Virus record (IMG/VR): IMGVR_UViG_3300027985_000864
Span: 1-49,381 of that record
Source: a virus
DNA: 49,381 nt
Direction: 5' to 3' (one strand)
A model generated the notes under the pieces. The model worked only from the letters and a program-made list of their open reading frames with translations. It searched no databases and was not told the origin of the DNA. Below are positions 1-7,807 of this stretch, one piece after another. Made by a program: the position numbers and the translations under genes. Each line of letters starts with the position of its first letter. The first letter of the stretch is position 1.

Positions 1-144
1 AGTGGCCCCTGCAATTGCACCTTGTTCTGCAACAACTAATAAATCGGTTACATTTTTCCAATCTGTCCCGGTCGAAATAGCGATATATGAAGCATTATTG
101 ATTTTGTCTATAGCACTTGTCGAGTCTTGAGCAAATGTTTGTAT
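1..144. repeat. 144-bp direct repeat of the contig ends
   Basis: Bases 1-144 are identical, base for base, to 49238-49381. The repeat lies inside the tape-measure gene and keeps its reading frame (144 = 48 codons). This is what an assembler leaves when it closes a circular or circularly permuted genome. A true packaged terminal repeat inside a tail gene would be unusual, so I read it as assembly overlap. The unique genome length is 49,237 bp. Confidence 0.95.
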
Positions 145-438
145 ATTTGCCCTTAATTGATTGCTTTGTTCGCTTGTAGCGTCGAATAATGTGCCAATTT
201 CATTAACTTTAGAAACCATTTGGCCAGCTTCATTAACTGCGAAACCGACCATTGCAGTTCCAAGGGCAATAACTGCTAATTCAGTTTTCTCAGCATATCT
301 TGCTAAATTAGCTAATGGCTCAGTTGCAACACTAACGACATTAGAAACCGATTCAACACCATCGTGAATTGACTTAAACCCTTCTGTATTATCAGTTGAG
401 TTAAATACTATTTCAATCGTTTTTCTAATATCAGCCAT
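1..438 (-). CDS. Tail tape measure protein, N-terminal part (cut by contig end)
   Basis: This is the 5' part of the tape-measure gene. ATG at 438-436 is preceded by AAGG about eight bases upstream and by the stop of the tail-chaperone frameshift product at 443-441. The 146 codons (beginning MADIRKTIEIVFN) run in frame off base 1 and continue at 49237 on the circle. The helix-rich start, with a hydrophobic stretch (LAVIALGTAMVGFAV), is typical of tape-measure N-termini, which contact the chaperone during tail assembly. Order tube, chaperone, tape measure is the standard siphophage order. Confidence 0.93.
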   Translation of the reverse strand, partial: MADIRKTIEIVFNSTDNTEGFKSIHDGVESVSNVVSVATEPLANLARYAEKTELAVIALGTAMVGFAVNEAGQMVSKVNEIGTLFDATSEQSNQLRANIQTFAQDSTSAIDKINNASYIAISTGTDWKNVTDLLVVAEQGAIAGAT

Positions 439-440
439 AA

Positions 441-1060
441 TTATTGCCTTGGTGGTTTCATATTATTGGCTTTATCATCGTAATGTAATTGCCAAAGTAC
501 AATTTCTGTTCCAGTCAATCGCCCTTCTGGAAATATATCAGGGAAAACCTGGAACAAGAATCCCCCTTTAATATCAAGCAGCCTTAATGCTGATCTGATA
601 TCTGCTCTGTTCCAGAGGGTTCTGGCTTTTTTAAATCCATACCCAAGCCTGTTAATCGAATAATCTCATTTGTTAATTGATAAAATTCGATTGGATAAAC
701 TTCCTGTAATTTTAAAACGACACGCCTTTCCAATTTTGGCTCAATAGAAGCGATTATTAATTGCTCAATTCTTTTCGCAATTTCATATGGAATATCAACC
801 GATATTCCTAGTGCTTCACGCATAATTTCAATTTCTTCTTGGCGGTCTGTTATTGCTTGTATGGCATTATCTTTCCTTTGATTTGTTATGGCTGCTTCAT
901 TAGTATTTGCTATTTCAACAGCATTTAACCCCCTAAGTTTAAATAATGGTTGTGCCCCATTTGTAAAAAAGCCTTTTAGGGCTGGCAGTAATATTTCGCC
1001 CGTCCTTGGGCGAAACTCTGCCTTCATAAAATCCTTAGCATTGAAAGCAGATGTCGTCAT
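441..1060 (-). CDS. Tail assembly chaperone, -1 frameshift fusion (G-GT type)
   Basis: Ribosomes slipping -1 at the heptamer T TTA AAA (635-629) leave the upstream frame after residue 144 and read a further 62 codons (629 to 441), giving a 206-residue fusion. The extension contains DIFPEGRLTGTEIVLW and ends PPRQ just two bases before the tape-measure ATG. The extension frame is open over its full length, has no independent start, and fills a gap that would otherwise be empty between chaperone and tape measure. In lambda and many siphophages the analogous gpG/gpGT pair coats and delivers the tape measure during tube polymerisation. The heptamer and open frame are seen; slippage itself is inferred. 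Confidence 0.88.
584..1060 (-). CDS. Tail assembly chaperone, unshifted product (G)
   Basis: Encodes 158 residues, starting at ATG 1060-1058, which shares one base with the stop of the tail tube gene (TAATG), so translation is probably coupled. The protein is helical with several Leu/Ile/Glu-rich segments and sits between tail tube and tape measure, the fixed place of tail chaperones. The last fourteen codons after the slippery site (KPEPSGTEQISDQH) are specific to the unshifted form. Sequence identity to a named family was not checked; the call rests on position, size and the frameshift architecture. Confidence 0.88.
   Translation of the reverse strand: MTTSAFNAKDFMKAEFRPRTGEILLPALKGFFTNGAQPLFKLRGLNAVEIANTNEAAITNQRKDNAIQAITDRQEEIEIMREALGISVDIPYEIAKRIEQLIIASIEPKLERRVVLKLQEVYPIEFYQLTNEIIRLTGLGMDLKKPEPSGTEQISDQH
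629..635 (-). promoter_or_regulatory. -1 programmed ribosomal frameshift site (T TTA AAA)
   Basis: On the minus strand the zero frame reads GAT TTA AAA AAG, so the heptamer T TTA AAA has exact X XXY YYZ phase. A shift back by one base opens a 63-codon frame ending at 441. TTTAAAA is a well-known slippery heptamer. It is followed by a G/C-richer stretch (AAGCCAGAACCCTCTGG) that could fold weakly; I did not find a strong pseudoknot by eye. Confidence 0.85.
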
Positions 1061-2046
1061 TATGAAGCCCTTTCAACAGATTTTTGACTAGCAGAAAGAG
1101 TACAAGTGACTTTCGGTTCATTTGCTGCGCCGAACGTTCTTGAAACTGCCAATTTGGCTTGCGTCAAAATGTTAGCGGTTTTAAGCCTGTCTTGATAATA
1201 TCTGACGAAAATAGTTTGGTCTGCCTTCGTCAAAATATCATCTGTAATACCGTCTGTCAAAATAGCGGTAAATGAACCTTGCTTAATTGAGCCTGAAACC
1301 GAGCCACGAGTGTCGTTATATACTTGCTCTGAGGACACTGAGTGAGAAACCTCAACTGGAACGAAATCATTTGCAGCTTCCTGCTCAACAAAGATTGGCT
1401 CTGCATAAGAAGCGTAAACTGCTTTTGGCAAATCACCGGTATGGACTAGTGGCAATGCTGTCTTCATTTGAACCTGGCCCGTAAAATTAAGGGCTTTGAA
1501 AGAAGGGTATGAAGAAGTTTCGCGGTGCGTACCAACCGTTGCTTTAATTTGATCTGCTGTAATTGGCGCTGCTACAGAGCTTGTTACCCTTACTTGAAAC
1601 AATTCAATTGAACCGACCGGAATATATGGAGCAGAACCTGCTACACCACGGGCTTCACTAAAGTTTGCATCTGTACCATCGGTACCAGGCAAAACAGCAA
1701 TTGCTCCAGCAGAAGTAATTGTTACAGAATTAACTTTTGCAACATTAGTTGCTGGGCGTGTAATTGCCTTATCGATGCCTGCTGAGACTGAAGTTTTAAC
1801 GCCAGCCAAATAGCACGTACCTGCTGAGACATCAACTGCATCGTTTGCGCCGGAAACCGCTACTGCCCCGACTAGACCAGTCAAAACTCCATCAGGGCGA
1901 ATATCTGGTGAATATCCGTCTGCTTCTGAAAATAATTCTGCTTGCGAATTGAATAAAGTCGCATCACCAGAATCTGTTAATGCCGACATCAAAAACGGGG
2001 TTACATTCGTTTCATATTCGACTAATGATCTTGAATTAGAAGGCAT
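1060..2046 (-). CDS. Major tail tube protein
   Basis: A 328-residue, beta-rich, Ala/Thr/Ser/Val-rich protein beginning MPSNSRSLVEYETNVTPF. It lies directly before the tail chaperone and after the tail terminator, which is where the major tail protein of siphophages is found. A good ribosome site (AGGAGA) precedes the ATG at 2046. Major tail proteins polymerise as stacked hexamers into the tail tube. It is longer than minimal tube proteins (about 150-250 residues), so an extra surface domain is possible. The assignment is by gene order and composition. Confidence 0.8.
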   Translation of the reverse strand: MPSNSRSLVEYETNVTPFLMSALTDSGDATLFNSQAELFSEADGYSPDIRPDGVLTGLVGAVAVSGANDAVDVSAGTCYLAGVKTSVSAGIDKAITRPATNVAKVNSVTITSAGAIAVLPGTDGTDANFSEARGVAGSAPYIPVGSIELFQVRVTSSVAAPITADQIKATVGTHRETSSYPSFKALNFTGQVQMKTALPLVHTGDLPKAVYASYAEPIFVEQEAANDFVPVEVSHSVSSEQVYNDTRGSVSGSIKQGSFTAILTDGITDDILTKADQTIFVRYYQDRLKTANILTQAKLAVSRTFGAANEPKVTCTLSASQKSVERAS

Positions 2047-2061
2047 TTTAAATTCTCCTGT

Positions 2062-2547
2062 TTATTTAATTGTAAATGGGTCGTATAAATCTGAAAAATA
2101 ATTAGCAAGGGCTATAACCAAAACGCCGCAGTATGGACTTTGCCCTTGACCGATTATCGGTGTAATTTCATCGATTGATAACGAACTAACCAAACCGCCC
2201 AAATCAGGCGATACTACATCAGTGACAGCCGGGGCTGTCTTATCGCGATTCAGCGCAATCCAAATATCGGATGCGACTTGAAATGCTAAATCTGTATATG
2301 AATAATCACGGCTTCTAACGAAAGTTGTAATTGGAACATATAATCTTCTTTTATTTCTTCCATACTCATCTTCCTGTTTAACATCGGATTCGCCGTGGTA
2401 GAAACAAACTGGAATATCTTTACCGCCAAATTCAGTTACCCTTTCACGCTTGAATCTATCAATCGTATTTTGGTAACCATTACCCGCTTTAATCAATCTG
2501 AGCCTTTCTTCGATTTTATCCAATATTTGTTCTTGAGAAGTTTTCAT
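2062..2547 (-). CDS. Putative tail terminator protein
   Basis: Encodes 161 residues with an N-terminal helix (SQEQILDKIEERLRLIK), a central beta region and a C-terminal beta strand. Size, mixed alpha/beta pattern and location between the gp10-like neck gene and the tail tube fit tail terminator (tail completion) proteins, which cap the tube and dock it to the head. Its start shares base 2547 with the stop of the preceding gene. Family membership is inferred from context. Confidence 0.65.
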   Translation of the reverse strand: MKTSQEQILDKIEERLRLIKAGNGYQNTIDRFKRERVTEFGGKDIPVCFYHGESDVKQEDEYGRNKRRLYVPITTFVRSRDYSYTDLAFQVASDIWIALNRDKTAPAVTDVVSPDLGGLVSSLSIDEITPIIGQGQSPYCGVLVIALANYFSDLYDPFTIK

Positions 2548-3194
2548 TATTCTAAGCTCATATTGTTGAATTCAGTTGTTAAATATTCTAGCTGTTTATA
2601 TGCTGCGTCAACTAATCCCAAACGTGCCTTAACAGTTACACTCTTCTTTAAAACAAACATAGGTATAAGAATATTGTCTATATTCCAAGTTTGTTTATTC
2701 TCTTTTATACCGCTCAAACAAACTAGCCAATTTCCAGCCCTACTTTTAACAATAAAACTGCCCATATTAAATACTTCGGTCGCACTATACCTCATGACGC
2801 CTGCTGCAGTTTTGTTTGGTTTTAACGGTATATTCAAATATGGGCCACCTGGAACGCCAAGATATTTGTCTTTAGCGTTAATTGTACCGCCAGCTTCATG
2901 CAGCGGTGCGTATAAAGAGTTTGTATAAATCGAAGAACCAACATTTGAAAGCTGGCTGCCATGGGATTCGATTCTAATTGAACGTCTCAAATTGCCAGTT
3001 CTTGAATATAATTTATCATCGCTTAAGCTAGATTGGCCATTGTTAAAACTATTATCCAAAACTTCTTTTTGGGCCTTTACAGCTGCATTTTCCAAAATCC
3101 TTTTAGCATCTTCAAACAAACGATTTGGCAAGGCATTGGTGAAGCCCTTTAATTCTTCTGCCCCAATAATCTCTGCGCTAACGTTAGTTGTCAT
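2547..3194 (-). CDS. HK97 gp10-like neck / tail completion protein
   Basis: A 215-residue protein with the features of the HK97-gp10 family: an N-terminal helix (ILENAAVKAQKEVLDN), then a typical TGNLRRSIRI motif followed by YAPLHEAGGTI, which resembles the family Y-A-x-x-x-E-x-G signature. These proteins sit at the head-tail neck. It overlaps the preceding connector gene by four bases (ATGA at 3194-3191). At 215 residues it is longer than many members (110-150); the extra portion lies between the EAGG motif and the C-terminal helix. Confidence 0.82.
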   Translation of the reverse strand: MTTNVSAEIIGAEELKGFTNALPNRLFEDAKRILENAAVKAQKEVLDNSFNNGQSSLSDDKLYSRTGNLRRSIRIESHGSQLSNVGSSIYTNSLYAPLHEAGGTINAKDKYLGVPGGPYLNIPLKPNKTAAGVMRYSATEVFNMGSFIVKSRAGNWLVCLSGIKENKQTWNIDNILIPMFVLKKSVTVKARLGLVDAAYKQLEYLTTEFNNMSLE

Positions 3195-3721
3195 ATTGTT
3201 GCTTTAAGAATATTCTTGTATCCCTTAATTAATCTTACAACTTCAGGCAATAATTGAAGCGAAGGGGTTTGAACACTGCCGCCTTCATTAGTGACCGAAG
3301 AAGCACCAATGTGATCGTGATTTTGATATTCGTAAACCGTCTGCAACAAAATTGCCCTGTAAAGGTCACCTGGAAGCTTTGAATATCCGCCTGTATATAC
3401 GATTGTAACAGATTCATCTAAAACGACCGGGCTTAATAACTCAATGCCCCAATCTCGAATTCTATAATCACTTGCAACATATTCATAGCCTGATTCGGTG
3501 ATTATCGATGTTACACTAATTACAGGAAGAGCATCGACTTCAAGCAACTGAGTATAATAATTCAGCTTTTTGGTATAGGTCGATTTTTTGAGTATTGTTT
3601 TCGTGTAACTCTCAATAGCAGATATAACAGACGATTCCAAAATAGAAATTACAGGATAATCCACTTCATCCTTTTCCAATTCGCCTAACGACTTAACATC
3701 TTCAAAAGATAAGAATTGCAT
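3191..3721 (-). CDS. Head-tail connector (gp6-like adaptor)
   Basis: A 176-residue protein with the arrangement of gp6-like adaptors: helices rich in acidic and Ile/Leu residues, the segment VISAIESYTKTILKKSTYT, a beta hairpin with LEVDALPVISVTSI, then VTIVYTGGYSKLPGDLYRAI and a C-terminal helix. The VxYxxGY...P.x...AIL pattern is characteristic. The protein binds below the portal to extend the DNA channel. It is followed immediately by the gp10-like neck gene. Confidence 0.82.
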   Translation of the reverse strand: MQFLSFEDVKSLGELEKDEVDYPVISILESSVISAIESYTKTILKKSTYTKKLNYYTQLLEVDALPVISVTSIITESGYEYVASDYRIRDWGIELLSPVVLDESVTIVYTGGYSKLPGDLYRAILLQTVYEYQNHDHIGASSVTNEGGSVQTPSLQLLPEVVRLIKGYKNILKATI

Positions 3722-3725
3722 AATA

Positions 3726-4226
3726 TTACCTTTGGGCTTTAACCGGGATTATTATTGTTCTTCTAATTTTCAAATCTGTAGTTCCATACGTTATTAGATT
3801 TGATAAGACCAATTGAGAAACCCCTGCTGTAATTAGATTCGTTTGTACTTCTGCATAATCATTTGTAAATGAAGGGGTTAAAAGAGTCGCTCCATCACAA
3901 TCGAATTCTGATGCAGTTATATTCATACCTGGAAGCAACAAATAATCATATGGCTCTGCTTTCCAATCTGCTTGATTATCTGATGTAATCTCTTTGCTAA
4001 TGTGTCCCCAAGTCGGCTCGGTTGCCCCTGAGAAACCGCCACTATTACAAGGATATTGAAAGCCATTAAAAACACTTGGAATAATAATGTCGCGTTTCTC
4101 AATATACGCTTTGTTTGCTTCCCAAATTGGCGGTCTATATACAAAGCGAATTAATACGCTGTCTTTTTCCGAAATTGGATATGGATACTCAAATGCTTCT
4201 TCCGAATCTGGTTTAATAACTAACAT
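3726..4226 (-). CDS. Structural protein with carbohydrate-module-like W/Y repeat motif
   Basis: A 166-residue protein. Residues 34-90 carry the pattern W-x5-Y...D-x-x-x-P....G-x-x-Y-x-C-x..GG-x-SG-x-TEPTW....D....W, a short beta module seen in many phage structural proteins and resembling type 5/12 carbohydrate-binding modules. The C-terminal half (MNITASEFDCDGATLL onward) looks like a separate strand-rich domain. The gene starts inside the end of the 674-residue repeat gene (14-base overlap) with AAGGTGG ahead of its ATG. Its place between head and connector genes suggests a neck or head-surface protein; function is inferred only. Confidence 0.6.
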   Translation of the reverse strand: MLVIKPDSEEAFEYPYPISEKDSVLIRFVYRPPIWEANKAYIEKRDIIIPSVFNGFQYPCNSGGFSGATEPTWGHISKEITSDNQADWKAEPYDYLLLPGMNITASEFDCDGATLLTPSFTNDYAEVQTNLITAGVSQLVLSNLITYGTTDLKIRRTIIIPVKAQR

Positions 4227-6237
4227 TTTCCACCTTTATTTCTGATTCAGTTACATCGACAGAAACTAATGCTTCACTGCCTTTAACAAATAATGAATTA
4301 ACATTAGCTTTTGTCGATACAAAATTGCCGTGTCCATTAACATTGACTTCAAAATAAAATTCATTCCCTAGACTATCACCTAACAATATAGCATTAAGTG
4401 ATAAAGACATTCCAATATTTTTAAGCAATTCAGAATCAATGCCAGTTTGTATATTGCCAAGCAATACTAAGGTCGCGTCAACACCTGCTGATAATGCAAT
4501 CGTCTTTTTAAGCAACGAATCAAATGAAGTCCCAGAAGAAACCAATACCATTAAAAGCGAATCGACGAAAACCGATTTAGAAGCCCCGGAAGACGCGACT
4601 AAAATAGAGTCCATAGAGATATACAGCTCACCTAAAACCGACAGCGCTGCATCAAGATTTACACTTATTTCCAGCGATTCCCGGCTAAGTCTAGCGTCGA
4701 ATAACGAAGTCACGAAGTTTGAGCCGATTTGCGTCAGTATCGAATCGAAAGAAGTTGACAAAGTTATTGCTGCTTGTAAAATATTCGCGTCAATACCGGT
4801 CGTGCCGTTAATTGTTTTTTGTAAAATTGAATCTGCAGAAGTTGCTATGCTTTCCGTTTTTTGTAAATTAGAATCGACTCCAGAAGAAATTGAAACAGCC
4901 TTACTAAGCAATGAATCAAGGCCAATATTCCCTTCCAAAAATATAGCAAGAGCAGCGTCAAAGTCTGAATTTAATAGCACGCCATTCTGCAAATATGAAT
5001 CCAAATTAGTTGTTGCTGCGGTAATTCCGACCAATACTGCATCCAAATCAGAATTAAGGATTGCAGCATTTTGTAAAAGAGAATCCAAGTTTGCATTATT
5101 TTCATTTGCTAGCTTCTTAATCAGCAAATCGATAGAAGCAGAAAGCACTAGGGCTTTTTGTAAATAAGAATCTGCTGATAATTGCTTTGTTATCTCTTTC
5201 TGTAGCCTAGAATCTAAGATTGTATTTATAACGTGATTTGCTGAAAGCCTAGAATCGAAGCCTACATAATTAAAAACTGTTTTTCGCAGATTAGAATCTA
5301 GCCCTATTGTTTTGCCAATTCCTTGTTTTAATATTATCGAATCAACTGAAAGAGTTTTAAGAATTTGAGATGCTAAAAGACCATCAACGCTAGTTTGATT
5401 TAATATCCCTGATCTTTGTATTTGTGCTTGTAATCCGGCATTAACTTCGATTGCCTGTTTTAATAATTGTGCTTGTAATCCGGTCGTTTTCGATACTGCT
5501 TTTTGTAATATCGAGTTTAAATTTGCTGTTTTCGTTTGAGTTACAACTGCTACTTCATAAAGTGTAATATAAACAGAAGCACTATCAGATGCAAATAAGG
5601 TTGGGTTAGAAGCAGCAGTTGTAGCAGTGATAATTCTAAATTCACCACGGACTCCCATATTGGCATTAGATTGGCCACCAGAAGTTTGGTTTCCTTCGAA
5701 TGCCGTCCAACCAGAAGTAACTGTTAAGCTTGTTGTGGCAGAATCTTCGCAAGCAATACCACGGACTCGCAAATGTTCTGAATTTGGACTTGTATAATCT
5801 AAACTTCCAGGATCAGCGTTGGTTTCACCACTAACACTTGAGCCCCTTAATTGTATTGTGCCGGTCGTTGAAAAAGAATAAGCAGAGATAGCTGCAGCAT
5901 CATGGTTTGTTGATATGCTAAAATTAGCTGTTATAGTTGCGCCAGCTGATATTCCAGTCGTTAACTTTGAATACCAAATGGAACATACTGCTCCAGACTT
6001 TGATCCCCCTTCTGAATTTGTATATTCGGCTGCTTTTACCCAAACATTTAACCCGGTATCAACGATGGAAATTACATCTGAATTATCACCATCAACAGAA
6101 GATTCATTATCAACTGCAATTATTAAAACAACAAGCTGGCCTATCGACGCTGAAGCCGAAGTTGTCATGGAAACTGAAGTCTGATTATTATTATTCGCTT
6201 GTCCGCTTCCAAGATTATTGCCAGCTGTAATCGACAT
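4213..6237 (-). CDS. Large virion protein with about 26 degenerate 14-16-residue LDS repeats
   Basis: A 674-residue protein. Residues 1-232 look like a beta-sandwich domain rich in Ser/Thr/Gly. From about 235 to 625 there are some 26 tandem degenerate units of 14-16 residues with consensus [S/G]-hydrophobic-D-[S/A]-x-L-x-K-x6-8, for example GLDSLLSKAVSISS and GVDSNLQKTESIAT. The last 45 residues form a different C-terminal segment. The regular period suggests a stacked solenoid or an extended fibre-like rod. It lies between small head genes and the connectors, so a neck fibre or head appendage is plausible. I cannot name the family with confidence. Confidence 0.7.
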   Translation of the reverse strand: MSITAGNNLGSGQANNNNQTSVSMTTSASASIGQLVVLIIAVDNESSVDGDNSDVISIVDTGLNVWVKAAEYTNSEGGSKSGAVCSIWYSKLTTGISAGATITANFSISTNHDAAAISAYSFSTTGTIQLRGSSVSGETNADPGSLDYTSPNSEHLRVRGIACEDSATTSLTVTSGWTAFEGNQTSGGQSNANMGVRGEFRIITATTAASNPTLFASDSASVYITLYEVAVVTQTKTANLNSILQKAVSKTTGLQAQLLKQAIEVNAGLQAQIQRSGILNQTSVDGLLASQILKTLSVDSIILKQGIGKTIGLDSNLRKTVFNYVGFDSRLSANHVINTILDSRLQKEITKQLSADSYLQKALVLSASIDLLIKKLANENNANLDSLLQNAAILNSDLDAVLVGITAATTNLDSYLQNGVLLNSDFDAALAIFLEGNIGLDSLLSKAVSISSGVDSNLQKTESIATSADSILQKTINGTTGIDANILQAAITLSTSFDSILTQIGSNFVTSLFDARLSRESLEISVNLDAALSVLGELYISMDSILVASSGASKSVFVDSLLMVLVSSGTSFDSLLKKTIALSAGVDATLVLLGNIQTGIDSELLKNIGMSLSLNAILLGDSLGNEFYFEVNVNGHGNFVSTKANVNSLFVKGSEALVSVDVTESEIKVENVSY

Positions 6238-6238
6238 A

Positions 6239-6541
6239 TTATCTTAACTCGCCATTTTTAGTCATTATGAATTTATTATCTTCTGTTACATAAAGAAAAA
6301 CACCGTCCAATTCACAAACCAAAATAGATTGATTATTCTCAGGTGCAAATGGTTTAATAATTCGTCTCATAAATAATGACGATTTAATTCCATCTTCTTT
6401 CTTTACAATTAAGACTAAGCCAGAGCCATCGACTGCGGCAGCATAATGTCCTTCGTCATCTTCAGTTCTAAAAAACAAATCGTTTTTATTATCAGCTGAA
6501 TCGACTAATTGCAAATCTTTTTCAGCAATACTATCAGTCAT
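6239..6541 (-). CDS. Hypothetical protein, 100 residues
   Basis: A small acidic alpha/beta protein (MTDSIAEKDLQLVDSADN...) in the head gene block, one base upstream of the 674-residue repeat gene on the coding strand. Strands such as YVTEDNKFIMT suggest a compact beta fold. I recognise no family. Co-expression with head and neck genes suggests a minor virion or assembly role. Confidence 0.6.
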   Translation of the reverse strand: MTDSIAEKDLQLVDSADNKNDLFFRTEDDEGHYAAAVDGSGLVLIVKKEDGIKSSLFMRRIIKPFAPENNQSILVCELDGVFLYVTEDNKFIMTKNGELR

Positions 6542-6544
6542 ATA

Positions 6545-7036
6545 TTAAATCTCATCATAACTAAATGTTGCTGTTTCAGCTGTTAAACTACCTTGCGTTG
6601 CCGTCGATGCAACTTCCATTAATAGTACGGCATGATCACCCTTTTCGCCTGTTCCTGTATATGGGCCTGCCCCCAAACTTAACGGTGCGCCGGAAGTATA
6701 TCCAAATGCATCAGCGTAACCTGCTGACCCAGTTCCTTCTGCTGGAGTCGCATAGGCTGCTACTGCTTTGGCCCATAGACTAACCCCAGTGCCAAAGTTA
6801 TTCGCCCCGTCCATATAAAACTTTAAATTTGAAATTTGAACAGCTGGTGCTACAGTAACGTTAAGACGAAGCCATTTTTCAAAACTCCAGTCTGAGCCTG
6901 AAGGTGGAATAACCATTGGATTGTTATTATCAACGTTTGCATCGTCTGCATTCTTGAATCTAACTGTTCCGCTAGTCTTATCAGTTGGAGTTCCACCTGC
7001 GCCATTTTTCTCGATAATTTGTACTGTTGCTACCAT
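6545..7036 (-). CDS. Putative virion structural protein, 163 residues
   Basis: A beta-rich, Gly/Ala/Thr-rich 163-residue protein with AAGGGG ahead of its ATG. Segments such as SFEKWLRLNVTVAPAVQISN followed by LKFYMDGANNFGTGVSLWAK look like a jelly-roll decoration or minor head protein found near capsid genes of siphophages. Location downstream of the capsid gene and composition support a structural role; the exact one is not known. Confidence 0.6.
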   Translation of the reverse strand: MVATVQIIEKNGAGGTPTDKTSGTVRFKNADDANVDNNNPMVIPPSGSDWSFEKWLRLNVTVAPAVQISNLKFYMDGANNFGTGVSLWAKAVAAYATPAEGTGSAGYADAFGYTSGAPLSLGAGPYTGTGEKGDHAVLLMEVASTATQGSLTAETATFSYDEI

Positions 7037-7048
7037 TTTAATAACCCC

Positions 7049-7183
7049 TTAAAAACAATTCTTATTTGAACCAAGCCAAAACAAGTGATAAAAAGTATTA
7101 AAGCCAAAGAAAGCAGTTAATATAAGCAATAGTCCCAAAATATTGGCAAATACAAATATTAATACTTTCTTGACCTTCGTCAT
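7049..7183 (-). CDS. Small single-span membrane protein, 44 residues
   Basis: An ORF of 44 residues starting MTKVKKVLIFVFANILG and ending GSNKNCF. It has a basic N-terminus followed by one long hydrophobic span (VLIFVFANILGLLLILTAFF). Its ATG overlaps the stop of the upstream membrane-protein gene (ATGA at 7183-7180), so translation is probably coupled. Two adjacent tiny membrane proteins in the head block could be lysis, injection or exclusion factors; nothing in the sequence decides this. Confidence 0.6.
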   Translation of the reverse strand: MTKVKKVLIFVFANILGLLLILTAFFGFNTFYHLFWLGSNKNCF

Positions 7184-7467
7184 TTATTTATAGACTTTGC
7201 TAATACATCACTGACTAAAAAATCGTATGCCAATTTACCAATGCCGCCAATAGTAGCAATTAACAACCAACCTAATACATTCTGCGTTATGTTGTCGATA
7301 ATTCTTTTGCGCCTTTCATCTCGTTCTTTTTGAAGTTTTACATATTCGGCAATTTCAATAATCAAATCTTCATTTATACAAATCGTACAATTATCTTTGC
7401 GCCTTTCTGCAACTCTTCGCCTTTCAATATTGGTTCTATTTTCACAGCTTGTCTCGGCACCATCCAC
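7180..7467 (-). CDS. Membrane protein with charged N-terminus, 95 residues
   Basis: Encodes 95 residues: a very charged N-terminal part with many Arg/Glu (ERRRVAERRKDN, KLQKERDERRKR), probably helical, then one hydrophobic segment near residues 66-86 (VLGWLLIATIGGIGKLAYDF) and a short tail. Small proteins of this plan are frequent in phage structural operons and are sometimes annotated as holin-like, but the true holin candidate here is at 40724-40963. It is coupled to the 44-residue membrane protein downstream. Confidence 0.65.
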   Translation of the reverse strand: MDGAETSCENRTNIERRRVAERRKDNCTICINEDLIIEIAEYVKLQKERDERRKRIIDNITQNVLGWLLIATIGGIGKLAYDFLVSDVLAKSINK

Positions 7468-7480
7468 TGTAGTCCTCCAA

Positions 7481-7732
7481 TTAAGCAGTTTTTACTTCAA
7501 CGGTTTTTCCTGTGGTTTCCAATTTATTACTGCCTTCTGGAGTTTCAACCTTTTTGTCTTCTGGAGTTTCAACCTTCGAAACTTCTTTATATTTAGCACA
7601 CTTCAATTCTTCGACGAATAACCGGGCAAGATTATCATCAACAGTATATTCCTCGCCCTTTTTGAATTCTTCGACTTTAACGCCATTGTTAGAACCTTTT
7701 TCAGTTCTTATCATTGTAATTACTTTTGCCAT
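7481..7732 (-). CDS. Hypothetical protein, 83 residues, head gene block
   Basis: An 83-residue, Lys/Glu/Thr/Val-rich protein beginning MAKVITMIRTEKGSNNGVKV with AAGGGG before the ATG. The N-terminal half resembles short SH3-like or beta head-block proteins; the C-terminal 35 residues are low complexity with an imperfect repeat (KVETPEDK, KVETPEGS). No family recognised. Confidence 0.6.
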   Translation of the reverse strand: MAKVITMIRTEKGSNNGVKVEEFKKGEEYTVDDNLARLFVEELKCAKYKEVSKVETPEDKKVETPEGSNKLETTGKTVEVKTA

Positions 7733-7762
7733 TTCAAACCCCTTTTATTTTTAATTAAATGC

Positions 7763-7780
7763 CGCTGGGATTAACCAGCG
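7763..7780 (-). terminator. Weak hairpin between head genes
   Basis: Inverted repeat CGCTGG / CCAGCG with a six-base loop in the gap after the 141-codon head gene. It is followed on the minus strand by an AT-rich tract but lacks a clean U-run, so partial termination or mRNA stabilisation is more likely than full termination. Confidence 0.35.
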
Positions 7781-7807
7781 ACAATAAATAAAGTTGTGAT
7801 TTGGTTA

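Noticed and set aside
4439-5167. 242-codon open frame on the plus strand opposite the repeat protein
   Set aside because: The repeated LDS units produce a long antisense frame by base composition; there is no ribosome site or family character.
7049-7467. Second holin pair in the head gene block
   Set aside because: Both proteins have one membrane span and lie far from the endolysin; a two-span holin directly before the endolysin is the better candidate.
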